NCBI GenBank assembly: GCA_946811185.2
Contig: OX328110.1
Coordinates: forward strand, 15,616,456 to 15,680,455
Length of the DNA: 64,000 nucleotides
Direction of reading: 5' to 3'
Source of the DNA: Hippopus hippopus
Taxonomy: Eukaryota; Mollusca; Bivalvia; Cardiida; Cardiidae
Part shown: positions 51,531 to 61,996 of the stretch, piece after piece
How positions within the stretch are numbered: the stretch's first letter is position 1
How the letters are laid out: each line of letters begins with the position of its first letter
Translations under genes and position numbers: made by a program
The notes under the pieces: generated by a model
What the model saw: only the letters and a program-made list of their open reading frames with translations
Databases searched by the model: none
Told to the model about the DNA's origin: nothing

Positions 51531-53145
51531 TTTAGCTCACCTGAGCCCCTGGGGTCAAAAATGGCCCCGCCCGGGGGGTCACAAGATTGAACATAGGAAC
51601 AAAGAAGGAAAACTTTAAAATTCTTCCACTCTGAAACTGGAAGGTGTGGAGCTTTGATATTTGGCATCTAGCATCTCCTAGTGGACCTCTACGAAGTTTG
51701 TTCATATGATGCCCCTGGAGTCAAAAATGGCCCCGTCCCGGGGGTCACAAGTTTGAACATAGGAACAAAGAAGGATAACTTTAAAATTCTTCTTCTCTGA
51801 AACTGAAAGGCATAGAGCTTTGATATTTGGTTTGTAGCATCTCCTAGTGGACCTCTACCAAGTTTGTTCATATGATGCCGCTGCCCGCTGGGGTCAAAAA
51901 TGGCCCCACCCCGGGGGTCACAAGTTTAAACATAGGAACAAAGAAGGAAAACTTTAAAATTCTTCTTCTCTGAAACTGAAAGGCATAGAGCTTTGATATT
52001 TGGTATGTAGCATCTCCTAGTGGACCTCTATGAAGTTTGTTCATATGATGCCCCTTGGGTCAAAACTGGCCCCGCCCCGGGGGTCACAAGTTGGAACAAA
52101 GGAACAAAGAAGGAAAACTTTAAAATTCTTCTTTTCTAAAACTGTAAGGCATAGAGCTTTGTTATTTGGCATGTAGTGAGCCTGTTCTAAGTTTGTTAGC
52201 CCACCTGAGCACAACCTGTTCAGTCAGTTAAAAATTGGGTCACCTGGAGTCATAAACTAGGTCTCTGGGTCAAATTAAAGTAATACCTTGTTGGCACTCT
52301 AGAGGCCACATTTATTGCTCAAATGACCTAAAATTTGGTCAGAATAATTGTCATGATAAAATCTCGGATATTTTTGGATTTGGGTCAACTGGGATCATAA
52401 ACTAGGTCACTAGGTCAAATTACAGTAATACCTTGTGGGCACTCTTAGAGGCCACATTTTTTGCTTAATTGACTTGAAAATTGGTCAGAATGTTTGTCTT
52501 GATAAAATCTCACATGAGTCTGAATTTGGGTCATGCGGGGTTTAAAACTAGGTCACTAGGTCAAATTAAAGAAATACCTTGTGGGCACTCTAGAGACCAC
52601 ATTTATTGTCCAAGTGATTGGAAAATTTGTTAAAATGTTTGTCTTGATGAAATCTAGGATGGGTTCAAAATTGGGTCCCCTGGGATCATAATCTAGGTCA
52701 CTAGGTCAAATGAAGGAAATACCTTGTGGACACTCTAGAGGCTATATTTCTTGTTCAATTGACTTGAAAATTGGTCAGAATGTTTGTCTTGATGAAATAT
52801 AGGATGGGTTAAAAATTGGGTAACCTGGGGTCATAAACTAGGTCACTTGGTTAAATTTAAGAAATACCTTGTGGGCACTCTAGAGGCCACATTTATTGCT
52901 CAATTAACTTGTAAACTGTTCAGAATGTTTGTCTCAATAAATTTCTTGATGAGTTCTAAACTGGTTCACATCGGGTGATAAATTAGGTCACTAGGTCAGC
53001 TTACAGAAATTCCTTGTGGATGCTCTAGAGGCCACATTTTAAGCTCAACTGACCTTACAATTTGTCAGAAATAGAATTACGCATGTGGAGTGAATTTCGC
53101 CTATTGACTCAGGTGAGCGATCCAAGGCCATCATGGCTCTTTTGT
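51531..53145 (-). mobile_element. PHL composite element with two different tandem cores, minus strand
   Basis: Read on minus, the start is ACAAAAGAGCCATGATGGCC, then GATCGCTCACCTGAGT. The first core (about 53090-52230) has six ~145-bp units with GAGGCCACATTTATTGCTC and GACCTAGTGACCTAG, the same core as the other PHL elements. At about 52195-52225 there is an end-like hairpin piece (GTGCTCAGGTGGGCTAA). A second core of four units (~165-173 bp) follows to 51545. The final end is GCTCAGGTGAGCTAAAA. It may be two elements joined. Confidence 0.72.
51545..52195. repeat. Second tandem core, four units of ~165-173 bp
   Basis: Each unit has CTGGGGTCAAAAATGGCCCC, GGTCACAAGTTTGAACATAG, AACTTTAAAATTCTTCTTCT and ATCTCCTAGTGGACCTCTA. 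Starts near 51547, 51711, 51877 and 52050. Unlike the core in the other PHL elements. Confidence 0.82.
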
Positions 53146-53241
53146 CTTTAAGTATTTTCTCCTATTCCAATAGTGTTTTCAATTATACGAGTGAACTTCG
53201 GTTCATTTACAGGTATCATTTTCTGTTGTCTGCAGATGCAT
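53146..53241. mobile_element. FB-B right part beyond the PHL insertion
   Basis: TTAAGTATTTTCTCCTATTC, CAATAGTGTTTTCAATTATA and TTGTCTGCAGATGC. It is followed directly by an FB-C copy instead of its own end. Confidence 0.55.
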
Positions 53242-53454
53242 TTAACTCTTTCCATACTATAGGCAACACCAGAAGCTTTTGTGGACAGTGTAGATCAAGA
53301 TCTGATTGCACAGAATATGCAGTCTGATCTCTGATCTCCACTGTTCACTGCTATATTGTAGATTATGACCGAATTGTTTCTTGATCTTGCAGAAGAAATG
53401 TATTTTTAGCCTTTGAGACAATACAATTAATTTGTTTAGTAGTGAAAGAGTTAA
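53242..53454. mobile_element. FB-C foldback element, TTAA at both ends
   Basis: TTAA-CTCTTTCCATACTAT at 53242; GATCAAGATCTGATTGCACA with a mismatched complement; TTAGTAGTGAAAGAG-TTAA at 53454. The ends match each other (CTCTTTC / GAAAGAG) rather than the CCCTTAGG consensus. Confidence 0.78.
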
Positions 53455-53604
53455 AGTGCCTAAAACTTGTCATATGGGAAAGGAATGAACAATGAAATGG
53501 CATCAATTTGACTACCATATTTGATTAAAAAACAAGAAGTAACTTATGCATAGATGGTCGACGTAGACTAACCTGAACAATCTTACAAAAATTAACTCCC
53601 ATCT

Positions 53605-53853
53605 AAATGTGGATCTGGGGTCCTGCATGGCTCACCAGTAAAGTGTAGGACTTGTTACCTGATGGCCAAGCCTCATTGGATGCACAAAGTTTTTCTGCAA
53701 GAGTGTCCTTAGGCAAGACAATGCAGAGCCCTAACCTAGTACATGTACTACTAAAACCCAGACATACAGAAATAAGCTAGCTGTAGCAGTCATATGACTG
53801 AAATAATGTTGAAAGTGACAGTAAACATCATTCAATTAAGCAAATGTGGATCT
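53605..53853 (+). mobile_element. SINE-1 with perfect 12-bp target duplication
   Basis: AAATGTGGATCT occurs at 53605-53616 and 53842-53853, bracketing the SINE (53617-53841). Head GGGTCCTGCATGGCTCACCA, body GCAAGACAATGCAGAGCCCT, tail GAAATAATGTTGAAAGTGAC. The B box is degraded. Confidence 0.88.
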
Positions 53854-53968
53854 AACATTGGCCTGCAAGGTTAACCTTCATCTAACATTTCTGTCAGCCT
53901 TACAAAATGTAGCTGTTAAGTTTTTGAAAACATTGGTAGACCAACAGATTTTTAGTTTTCATTCTTAC

Positions 53969-54191
53969 TTAACTCTTTACCACACAATCCCGAGTTTTAA
54001 CAACCGTGTGAAAGAAGCCCTTTGAAAACATTGTGGGAAATGGAGAAAATGCTAACCAGCATTTTCTCCTTTTCCCACAATGTTTTCTACCCTATTGAAG
54101 ACATATTCCATCATTTGAGCAACATTAGAATTGTCGTCTGCAAATGCTTTCAGTTTGGACATGTCCAAAATTTTATGTGGTAAAGAGTTAA
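53969..54191. mobile_element. FB-B foldback element, complete with TTAA at both ends
   Basis: TTAA-CTCTTTACCACAC and TGTGGTAAAGAG-TTAA. The hairpin is shortened at the tip (GAGAAAATGCTAACCAGCAT) but otherwise paired. Confidence 0.92.
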
Positions 54192-55350
54192 GTCATTTTC
54201 CCCCATCCCATAATACCATTAAGGATACAAGGTAAGTGTGGCTATATCATCCCATTTCGAAGGATGTTCAGAAAAAACTTTTGAAACAACTTACCCAATT
54301 GGCTGAGGTGTTTTTTGTCTGAGACTTTGCTTTAAATCAGATTGAAAATATTAACAGCTCAGCCTAGGGTTTGTAAACATGTGAACTTACATAGATACAC
54401 TAGACATGATGACTATATCTTTCTTTTCTTTAGCATTTTAAGCATTTCTAAATTCATCATTATTCATCATTATGCAAGACTCTTTCAAAAGATTGAAACT
54501 TCTGTACTCAGATTTTTTTGCTTAGTTTTAATTTATAACAGCTTCGTAGATAGAGATCTGCAAATATCCTGTATGCCTACGCATAGACCATGGCTTATGG
54601 AAGGCTATTTATACTGAGTTTTGGCCAAAATATCTTACAAACATAGCTGACATTATCAATACAAAATCAGACTGCAAGTTCTCCATCGACTGTTCTAGAT
54701 CTAGACTTCCTGCAAAAGCAACTATCGAAAGTTGCGCCCAACTGTCTTTCAAAATGGGTGTTTTTGTTTTAATACCGAAAAAAAGGTCCTGCACTGTGCG
54801 CGAAGGTTATCTTACGACAAGGCATTTATTATGACACCGACCGGTAAACCATAACTTGCTTAAAATCGAGTAAATTAGACCAAAAATCTGTGTAAAAGTC
54901 TACATTATTCTTAAAGCTCTAGCATCCTCTTAAGTTTAATTTTTCTCTCTTTGTTTTTGGACAAACGTGTAGCTCATGCTCATGTAAAGAAGTTTTTTCC
55001 GATGCGAACAGGATTTTTTCGCACCAATACAATTTCGTCCTATGCTGTTTCGTACCAAAGCCAACTCACCGGAATAATTTGCGATGAGTTATTTACAGAA
55101 GAGCCTGTAATTCAGGGCCTTAAAAAGAAATCTTTATATTGTAATCAAGTTTTTTAACTTGCGGTTTGCATTCTAAGGACGGTACAGACAGATTTTTACT
55201 CTTTTAACACACCACAGTTTTAATTATTGTAGCTTCTTTTGCCAAAATTTTTCTTCACACATACTTGGCTGTCCTTATTTAATAGGTTAATGAGCAGTTG
55301 AGTCAGGATTGAAGGACATTGTATCTCTTACATATTAACCCATTATGCGC
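54192..55350. other. Gene-free stretch left of PIGZ
   Basis: Contains a worn FB-C piece near 54655-54720 (AAATCAGACTGCAAGTTCTC). No exon recognised; short reading frames show no family features. Confidence 0.35.
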
Positions 55351-55578
55351 TTACCTCTGTAACACAACACAAAATTTAGACTGGTTCAAAATTAAAGCAT
55401 TTACAGACAACATAATAAATGTGGCAAAAGTAGTAGAATTTGTCAATGAAAGATTAGAAAACATCATGGAAAAAGGAGAAAATACTGGTGTCCAGCATTT
55501 TCTCCTTTTTTCACAATGTTTTCAAAAGGTTTATTCCTCAGGGTTGTTAAAACTCGGGATTGTGTGGTAAAGGGTTAA
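55351..55578. mobile_element. FB-B foldback element
   Basis: TACCTCTGTAACACAACAC at the left, hairpin GGAGAAAATACTGGTGTCC against CAGCATTTTCTCC, right GTGTGGTAAAGGG-TTAA. About 480 bp upstream of the PIGZ start codon. Confidence 0.82.
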
Positions 55579-55664
55579 TAATTGAAATTGACATTCTCAA
55601 TCAGCACTGCAGGTGCAGTACTTGCAATTTCAAAACTGTTTTGACAATATTTGGCAAAGAAGTG

Positions 55665-55740
55665 AACATTGTAGATCCAAGATCAGACTGTCTGGTCTGT
55701 GCAGCCGAAACTTGATGTATACTGTCCACATAACCAAGTC
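55665..55740. mobile_element. FB-C hairpin remnant
   Basis: AACATTGTAGATCCAAGATC, AGACTGTCTGGTCTGTGCAG and GTATACTGTCCACAT. Outer ends absent. Confidence 0.55.
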
Positions 55741-56059
55741 ATTCAGGGTTCAAGTCTACATGACAAAAAATATACACAAACCTCTTGAAGTAGACATATG
55801 CCTTTGGACCTGTTTGGAGTTTAAACCATTTTACTTGTGTGTAATCATAAGTTCCACTGTGAAATTTAATCCATGAAGATATCTATAAGTAGATCTACTT
55901 GTACATATTACTGTGGAGCAATCTTCACCCTTGATTAGATTACAGATTAGACTACTAAAAGAAATTTTAAGAAAAAGGGAGACTATTTTTGTAATAAAGA
56001 ATCTGATCTTTTCTTTTAAACATTCCATTAACATTGTAGGAGCAGTGAAAGACTGAGCC

Positions 56060-56168
56060 ATGCGGATGTATATATTGCTCGCCACTGTTAAGGTTTTGTG
56101 GTCCCTGTTTCCTCAACAAGGGTACATCCATCCAGATGAGTTTTTCCAAAGTGTAGAGGTAGTTGCAG
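56060..56168 (+). CDS. PIGZ: PIGZ exon 1
   Basis: 36 codons plus one base, from [14 protein letters not shown] to FFQSVEVVA; donor GCAG|GTATGTG, phase 1. It has a hydrophobic first helix and the catalytic Asp26-Glu27 loop. Confidence 0.9.
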
Positions 56169-59100
56169 GTATGTGTATTCATAGCATATAACAAGTAATT
56201 TTCTTAGCTCAGCTGTTTTCGAAGATGACGTCAAGGTATTGTTGAGGCCCTGGCGTTGTCGTTTTCTTTTACGTTGTCATGCCAAAACTTTGACATTTTA
56301 TAATACCTCTGATATTACTGAAAATATTTGCAACAAATTTGGACAACTTGTTCACTGTTACAAGGGGAGCCTATACAACAAAGGCAAGTAAACATTAAAG
56401 TATTTTTGACACAGTTATGCCCCTTTTTTCAACTTGGAATTTTCACTGAAAATCAATCAACCGGAGCAAGCCAAACGTTGACACCCGCATGCAGTGCTCT
56501 TGTTATGTCTATACTGTATGTTTAACAACTTTCATCTTAACCCTGAGAGTCATGAATTAACCCTCAGGCTGCTAAGCGCGACTCACTGACCTTTTGCGGA
56601 CAGTGTAGATCAAGATCAGACTGCACGGAAGGTGCAGTCTGATCTTGGATCTGCACTGTCCTATACAGCAAGCTTTCTCCGACGAGCAAAAGTTTTAAAT
56701 CGTAAACTATTGGGGTTTACGATTTGCTGGAAATCTTAAGTGTGATTTATTTAGCAGCTTAAGGGTTAATGAAAGGGGAAAAAGCAGAAGTATTTAGTAT
56801 TTACAATTTCAAGGTTGTTTTTGACTAGAATATGCTAAACAGCATCCAACAGAGCAGATCCACAATCAAACTGTATGTTCTGTGCAGTCTGATCTTGATT
56901 TACACTGTTTGTAAAAGCAACATAAATTGTGATCAGCACTCAAAGGGTAAAGTTTGCTTTTAGTCACGGCACAATAGAGGCCTAGAACCCAGGAAATGCA
57001 TTAGTAAGAGAGTTTATGCTGTGTAACTGTAAGAGTTAAGTTCGCTTTTAGTCACAGCACAATAGAGGCCTAGAACCAGGGAAATGCGTAGGTAAGAGAG
57101 CTGATGCAGTGTAACTGGAGGACTAGAAGTATGGCAAGATGCCACTCAAACAAATTGTTTCAACGTCCAATTCCCCAATCTGCTTGTCAACATAGAAAAA
57201 TGGGTACATTTTCACTCAGTTTTTCTAGTGAAAAACAGAATAATATCCAGTAACATTACTTTCGTTTGACCCTTTACCACAAAATCTTTTGACGACCCTG
57301 AGAAATGGCTTATGAAAACATTGTAATTAAAGGAGAAAATACCTGTACCTTTCCAAAAACAAATTTCAGTTTTGAAGTGAAGAGTTATTTTGTTTTCTGT
57401 GAAATGCTTTCCATTTGGACAAGTCTTGAATTTTGTTCATTGGTGAAGAGTTAAAAACATTACTTCTTATAGTGAATTTGAAGCATTACAAGTTTAGAAA
57501 CCAAAAAGGTTTGGATACTGTCTTTACTTTTTCAGGAGATGCATTTAACATTACAGTTGAAAGAACTTGGGAGTTTGACCCACGATCACCCCTAAGAAGC
57601 ATGATAATTAACAAGGCTCTGTTCACCCCTGTATATACCTTGCTGCATTATTTCTCATCCACTCTGGGAATATTCACTTTGACTGGAAGATGTGTTCTAT
57701 CTGCCTCCAGATTGGTGATGGTCTGCCTTAGCTTTTTACTGGATTACAATGTATGGAAAATTACCAAGCTCTGGAATCTAGATGCTTACACAGGAGTCAC
57801 CTTGCTGTCATACTCATATGTAATGCTCACCTATCAGACTCATTCTTTTTCGAACTCTGTAGAGTCTGTTCTGCTTTTGATGGTAATTGTTGTGATAGTA
57901 AAATGTGGAAAGTATGATTCTTTAGATGTTGATAGATACAGAGAGAGAAAAATTAAAAAGAAACTAGGAAATTATGACAAGGAAGAGGCAGGTATGCCAC
58001 CTCAAGAGGTGGATTATATTAAGGTAATAAGAGAGGAAGAATCGACCGTCAGAAGTAGAAAAACAGGGGAGAGTTTTGAAAAGGATCAACTGAAGAAGTC
58101 CACACAACTGCTTAAATTAGGAAAAAAACAAAATCAAGCGAAATCAACAGAAAGGTTAAGGGAAGACACACTGCCAATTGTTACATTTACTGATTGTCTG
58201 GTACTAGCTTTTATTAACACTTTAGGAATATTCAACAGGCCTACATTTGCCTTGTTTAGTGTTGCACCATTCTTGTACTGGTGTTACATTATGAGGTCAG
58301 ACATATTTTTACTATTCTGGCGAATATCACAGTTTGTGGTGTCATCTTTACTGTGTACTGCAGTATTTTGTGGGTATGATACTATGTATTACAGGAAATG
58401 TTCAATAACAGAAATTATTAGTAGAGGAAATTACATGGAAGAGTTAGTGTTCACTCCATGGAATTTTGTGAAATATAACAGTGTAAGTTCTAACTTAGCT
58501 ACACATGGGCGACACCCTTTCTACTTACATTTTCTTGTGAACTTACCATTACTCTTTGGGCCCATGACATTGTTACTTTATTATGGATGTATATCAGTTG
58601 TAAAGGATTTTTTCTCAAACTTAAAGTTATCTCTATACATCTTAAGAAGAACTAATATGAAGAAAGAGAGACATGATTCATCAGCTATTGCTTTGGATTT
58701 TAACAATCTGTTACTACTTATTTTTATCATTACACCAGTAACCTTGTTATCCATTTTCCCACATCAGGAACCAAGATTTCTCATTCCACTTCTTCCAGTA
58801 GTCATACTGTTTGCCATGCATACGTCATTAGTGTATAGTAAAAGTTTTGTTTTCTTTAATATACTATTTAATGTTGTACTTTCTATTCTGTATGGTGTAT
58901 TACATCAGGGGGGTGTAATTCCATGCCTCTTTAAATTGCAAGAGTTATCAGTCTTGACTGAACTGTCACATCACAACACAACAGTGCTATTTTCTAAAAC
59001 GTACATGCCACCAAGACATATACTGTTGCAGAAAGAGACATCAAGAGTTCCTATTCTTGATTTAAAGGGGAGCAACTCTGAGATCATTGAAGAGACCATT

Positions 59101-59334
59101 TTGAAAGTACAACAGAAATGGGAAGATGACAACAATGAACAGAAAATTAATGAGCTTCTTCTTGTAATACCAGGAACTGTGCTAAACAATTTTAAGATGG
59201 GACTGAAACCAAAAATTAATTTTACAATTATTGATCAGTTTTATTTTCACCTGACTTTAGAAGATCCACCAAGATTTACAGATCATGCGGCTCTTATGGA
59301 CCAGTTGTCACTGTTTTTGTTGAAGGTGTCCTAA
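56060..59334 (+). CDS. PIGZ: GPI mannosyltransferase 4 (PIGZ/SMP3), two exons, complete
   Basis: An ER multi-spanning GT22 enzyme that adds the fourth mannose to the GPI anchor precursor from dolichol-phosphate-mannose. Exons 56060-56168 and 57536-59334, 1908 nt, 635 aa. The ATG at 56060 has an in-frame TGA 6 nt upstream. [12 protein letters not shown] (residues 24-35) contains the luminal Asp-Glu of the family, and the next exon continues with [12 protein letters not shown], as in [17 protein letters not shown] near residue 446 is the other hallmark. Between about 160 and 247 lies a hydrophilic, Lys/Glu-rich loop; it and the tail make the protein longer than the ~580-aa human enzyme. Other GT22 members (PIGB, ALG9, ALG12) fit less well because of the HPDEFFQS form. 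Confidence 0.93.
56557..56769. mobile_element. PIGZ: FB-C element, complete, in the PIGZ intron
   Basis: TTAA-CCCTCAGGCTGCTAA at 56557 and TTAGCAGCTTAAGGG-TTAA at 56769. Hairpin GATCAGACTGCACGG with complement. A second small inverted repeat, AAATCGTAAACTATTG and its partner TTTACGATTT, lies in the right half. Confidence 0.92.
56850..56952. mobile_element. FB-C partial element in the PIGZ intron
   Basis: GCAGATCCACAATCAAACTG, TGTGCAGTCTGATCTTGATT and CAGCACTCAAAGGGTAA. The left end is missing. Confidence 0.65.
56957..57140. repeat. Tandem duplication in the PIGZ intron (~86-bp unit)
   Basis: GCTTTTAGTCACGGCACAAT, AGAGGCCTAGAACC and GGAAATGC appear twice (about 56955-57040 and 57041-57125) with few differences. 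Two copies only. Confidence 0.75.
57267..57454. mobile_element. FB-B element just before PIGZ exon 2
   Basis: TGACCCTTTACCACAAAATC to TTGGTGAAGAG-TTAA. The central hairpin is largely lost (GGAGAAAATACCTGTACC). It ends 82 bp before the exon 2 acceptor junction. Confidence 0.75.
57536..59334 (+). CDS. PIGZ: PIGZ exon 2 (bulk of the protein)
   Basis: Acceptor TTTACTTTTTCAG at 57523-57535, phase 1, opening with [16 protein letters not shown]. It is open to the TAA at 59332-59334. The open frame continues upstream of the acceptor into the FB-B copy, but that part is intronic. Confidence 0.93.
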
Positions 59335-59445
59335 AAACCATTGATATAGGGCAGGAAAAATTTTTCATTCAAAAAGTACTTCAGATGAGAGCATAGGCCG
59401 CATCTGTACCTCTGATCTAAATTTTTGTGCTTCTTTGATGAGTAC

Positions 59446-59654
59446 GTTCTTTACCACACAACAAAATTGAAAGCAATTTCAGATGACAACCTCAGTGTAA
59501 CTCAAATGTTGCGATTTTTCTTTGAAAAGATAGAAAAAATTGTGGTAAAATGAGAAAATGCTGGTCACCAGCATTTTCTCGTTTTACGACAATTTTTTCA
59601 AAAACCTTCTTCTTTAGGGCTGTTAAAACAAGGGATTGTGTAGTAAAGGCTTAA
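59446..59654. mobile_element. FB-B foldback element in the probable PIGZ 3' UTR
   Basis: GTTCTTTACCACACAACAAA to GTAGTAAAGGC-TTAA. Hairpin GAGAAAATGCTGGTCACCAG pairs, and the flanks GTAAAATGAGAAA and TTTCTCGTTTTAC also pair, so changes are compensated. Confidence 0.85.
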
Positions 59655-59708
59655 TTAAGGGTTTGGGGTATTCGTTTAGTCTTTCAGTTGATCTCATTTT
59701 GTTTAGAA

Positions 59709-59714
59709 AATAAA
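59709..59714 (+). promoter_or_regulatory. PIGZ: Candidate polyadenylation signal of PIGZ
   Basis: AATAAA 375 nt after the stop codon. If used, the FB-B hairpin at 59446-59654 would be in the mRNA. No transcript evidence. Confidence 0.35.
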
Positions 59715-60100
59715 AGATTACAAATGAAATATTTGCATTCACAAATGAGTTTTTTTAAAGTATAGAGTTCGAAAAGAATATTTTCCTATGGCTGTTAAAA
59801 CGTTTGACACACTGACTTCAACCAATCAGATTGATAGCTTTTTTCAGAGTTTTCAGCATTCCCATTGGCTGTAAAAACCTTTGATACAATGTGGTTCCCT
59901 CCAATCAGGAGGATAGTCTGTCAAAAATTTTCTGTATTATGATTGGCTTTTAAGTTCTCTGCTGGATGTTGCAGATATAAACCTGTAGTCCAAGTCCTGA
60001 AGCGCCTGTCTGTCTGATTGGATGAGGTTATACAGGCTACCCAATGAAATGAATAAAAATGTGGAGTTTGAAAATTAGAAATTAACATGAAGATTGATAA

Positions 60101-60293
60101 CTTACTCTCTACTACACAGTCCCCAGTTTTAGTGACCTGGAGAAAGACAGCTTTTGAAAACATTAAAGAAAAAGGAGAAAATGCTAAAGTCTAGCGTTTT
60201 TCTTTTCCTGCAGTGTTTTCTACCCTATCAAAGATAAATCTTACCATTTCAGCAATATTTAATTTGCCATCTGCAAATAGTTTCAATTTGGCT
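60101..60293. mobile_element. FB-B element, joined to the next copy
   Basis: CTTACTCTCTACTACACAGT at the left, worn hairpin (GGAGAAAATGCTAAAGTCTA). It stops after TAGTTTCAATTTGGCTC, where the next copy starts with ACACAATCCCG. Confidence 0.72.
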
Positions 60294-60508
60294 CACACAA
60301 TCCCGTTTTAGGGACCTTAAGAAAGAAGGCTTTTGAAAACATGATAGGAAAAGGAGCAAATACTGGTTACCAGCATTTTCTCCTTTTCCCACAATATTTT
60401 CCATATTTTCTGAGAAAAATCCAATCATATGAGCTACATTTAGCTTGTTGTCTGCAAATTCTTTCAATTCAGATGAGTCTAAAAATTTTTTGTGAGATGG
60501 AGAGTTAA
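60294..60508. mobile_element. FB-B element, second of the tandem pair
   Basis: ACACAATCCCGTTTTAGGGA, hairpin GCAAATACTGGTTACCAGCA, end GAGATGGAGAG-TTAA. It lacks its own left TTAA. Confidence 0.78.
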
Positions 60509-60668
60509 GATCTTGCCACCTGCAACTAACATTTTACATCTGTCTGCAGAACATTTTTGAAAACATGCCAAAAATACAAGTTAACCGTAGCAAGCAACAA
60601 ATGACTCATACATATGTTTTTGAAGTCAAGTGCAATTGAAATTCTGTCGAAAACGTTATGAAATACTA

Positions 60669-60803
60669 TTTACCCGTTTGAAAAAACAATTCCAAGTTTT
60701 ACAGACCCTGAGAAAGAAGGGTTTTTAAAAACATTGTGGGATATGAAAAAAAAACCCTTTTCTGACAATGTTTTCTGTCATTTCAAAGACAAATTTCCAT
60801 CAT
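60669..60803. mobile_element. FB-B left part next to another FB-B
   Basis: TATTTACCCGTTTGAAAAAA, GACCCTGAGAAAGAAGGGTT, a collapsed core, then ACAAATTTCCATCATT. The next FB-B starts at 60804. Confidence 0.65.
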
Positions 60804-61028
60804 TTAACCCTATACCAAACAATTCCGAGTTTTGTCAACCCTGAGAAAGAAAACTTTTGAAAACTTTGTTGCAAAAGGAGAAGATGCTGTTAACATTTTC
60901 TCCTTTTCCAACACTGTTTTCTACTCAATTAAAGGTAAGTTTCATCAATAGAGCCACCTTTGATTTGTTGTCTGCAAATGATTTCAGTTTGGTTAAGCAC
61001 AAAATTTTGTGGTGTGGTAAAGAGTTAA
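60804..61028. mobile_element. FB-B foldback element with TTAA at both ends
   Basis: TTAA-CCCTATACCAAAC and GTGTGGTAAAGAG-TTAA. The hairpin is reduced to GAGAAGATGCTGTTAACATT. A right FB-B half (GACAAATCGTATGATTAGAG to AGTGAAGAGTTGA) follows to about 61127, flanking this copy with FB-B sequence on both sides. Confidence 0.8.
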
Positions 61029-61275
61029 AAGACAAATCGTATGATTAGAGCCTTATTTAGTTTTATCGTATGGAAGAGCTTTCGAAGTTTGACAAGTCTA
61101 AAATGTTTATGTCTAGTGAAGAGTTGAACAAACAAACAAGCAAATAGCTTGTGAAAATGACACAATCCAGAAATTCTCGAAGAAAAAGACAAGGTAAGCA
61201 GTCCACACATTAATTTATACAACATATCACAGAATATAATTATCACAGTAACTTATGTACATAAATGTATAGGTA

Positions 61276-61482
61276 GATCCTTTACTACACAATCCTATGT
61301 TTAGATGACCCTGAGGAAAAAGGGTTTTTGAAAACACTGGGAATAAGAAAAAATGCTGGTAACCAGCATTTTTTTCTTTTTCCAGAAAGTTTTAAATCCC
61401 TTTCAAAAACAATTTCCACAATTTGTCGACATCAAATGCTTTCAAATTTCAAGGTCGAAAATGTCTGATGCAGAGTAATTGC
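61276..61482. mobile_element. FB-B foldback element
   Basis: AGATCCTTTACTACACAATC to GATGCAGAGTAATT. Central hairpin AAAAATGCTGGTAACCAGCA and complement with T/A-rich outer arms. Confidence 0.78.
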
Positions 61483-61883
61483 ATTTTCTCCTTGTAGAAC
61501 TTGCATCAGACTGCTTTTGAATACAATGCAGCAAATGGAGAAACATCTTTTTTTGCTACAATATTTTCACATATACGTATCAATACTGTATACGTAGATA
61601 CATATGCGTGTTAAAAAATTTGCGAATCACCGATTACAGACATTTTGCCGACGGAAATGTTTGCGAATTATAGACACTCGTTATTGGTTGGTATACTTGT
61701 AGTAAAATATGCGAACAGAAAAGTTTGCGAAATTTTCAAATTTGCGAAATCTCAAAAATTTCCACTTATACAGTATATTTACTTGTATGTAGATAATTAA
61801 TGTTTCATAGTTTTTTGCTGCCAGTTTGTTTATTAAAAAAACATGTATTGAGATATCTTATTCCTTATTACTGAAAAAAAACA

Positions 61884-61996
61884 TTCCTTTATTGGACATT
61901 GTAGATTCAAGATCAGACTGCACATTTTGTGCATTCTGATCTTCATCAACACTACGCAAAAGTGCCTTGCCCTGAGCAAAGAAGAGTAAGGGTCAA
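61884..61996. mobile_element. FB-C partial element
   Basis: TTCCTTTATTGGACATTGTA, GATCAGACTGCACATTTTGT with a mismatched complement, and GAGTAAGGGTCAA. The right TTAA has become TCAA. Confidence 0.65.

Noticed and set aside
57433..57535. Upstream extension of the PIGZ large-exon frame to an ATG at 57433
   Set aside because: The segment overlaps an FB-B element and lacks homology; a strong acceptor at 57535 in correct phase with exon 1 (HPDEFFQS) explains the gene.
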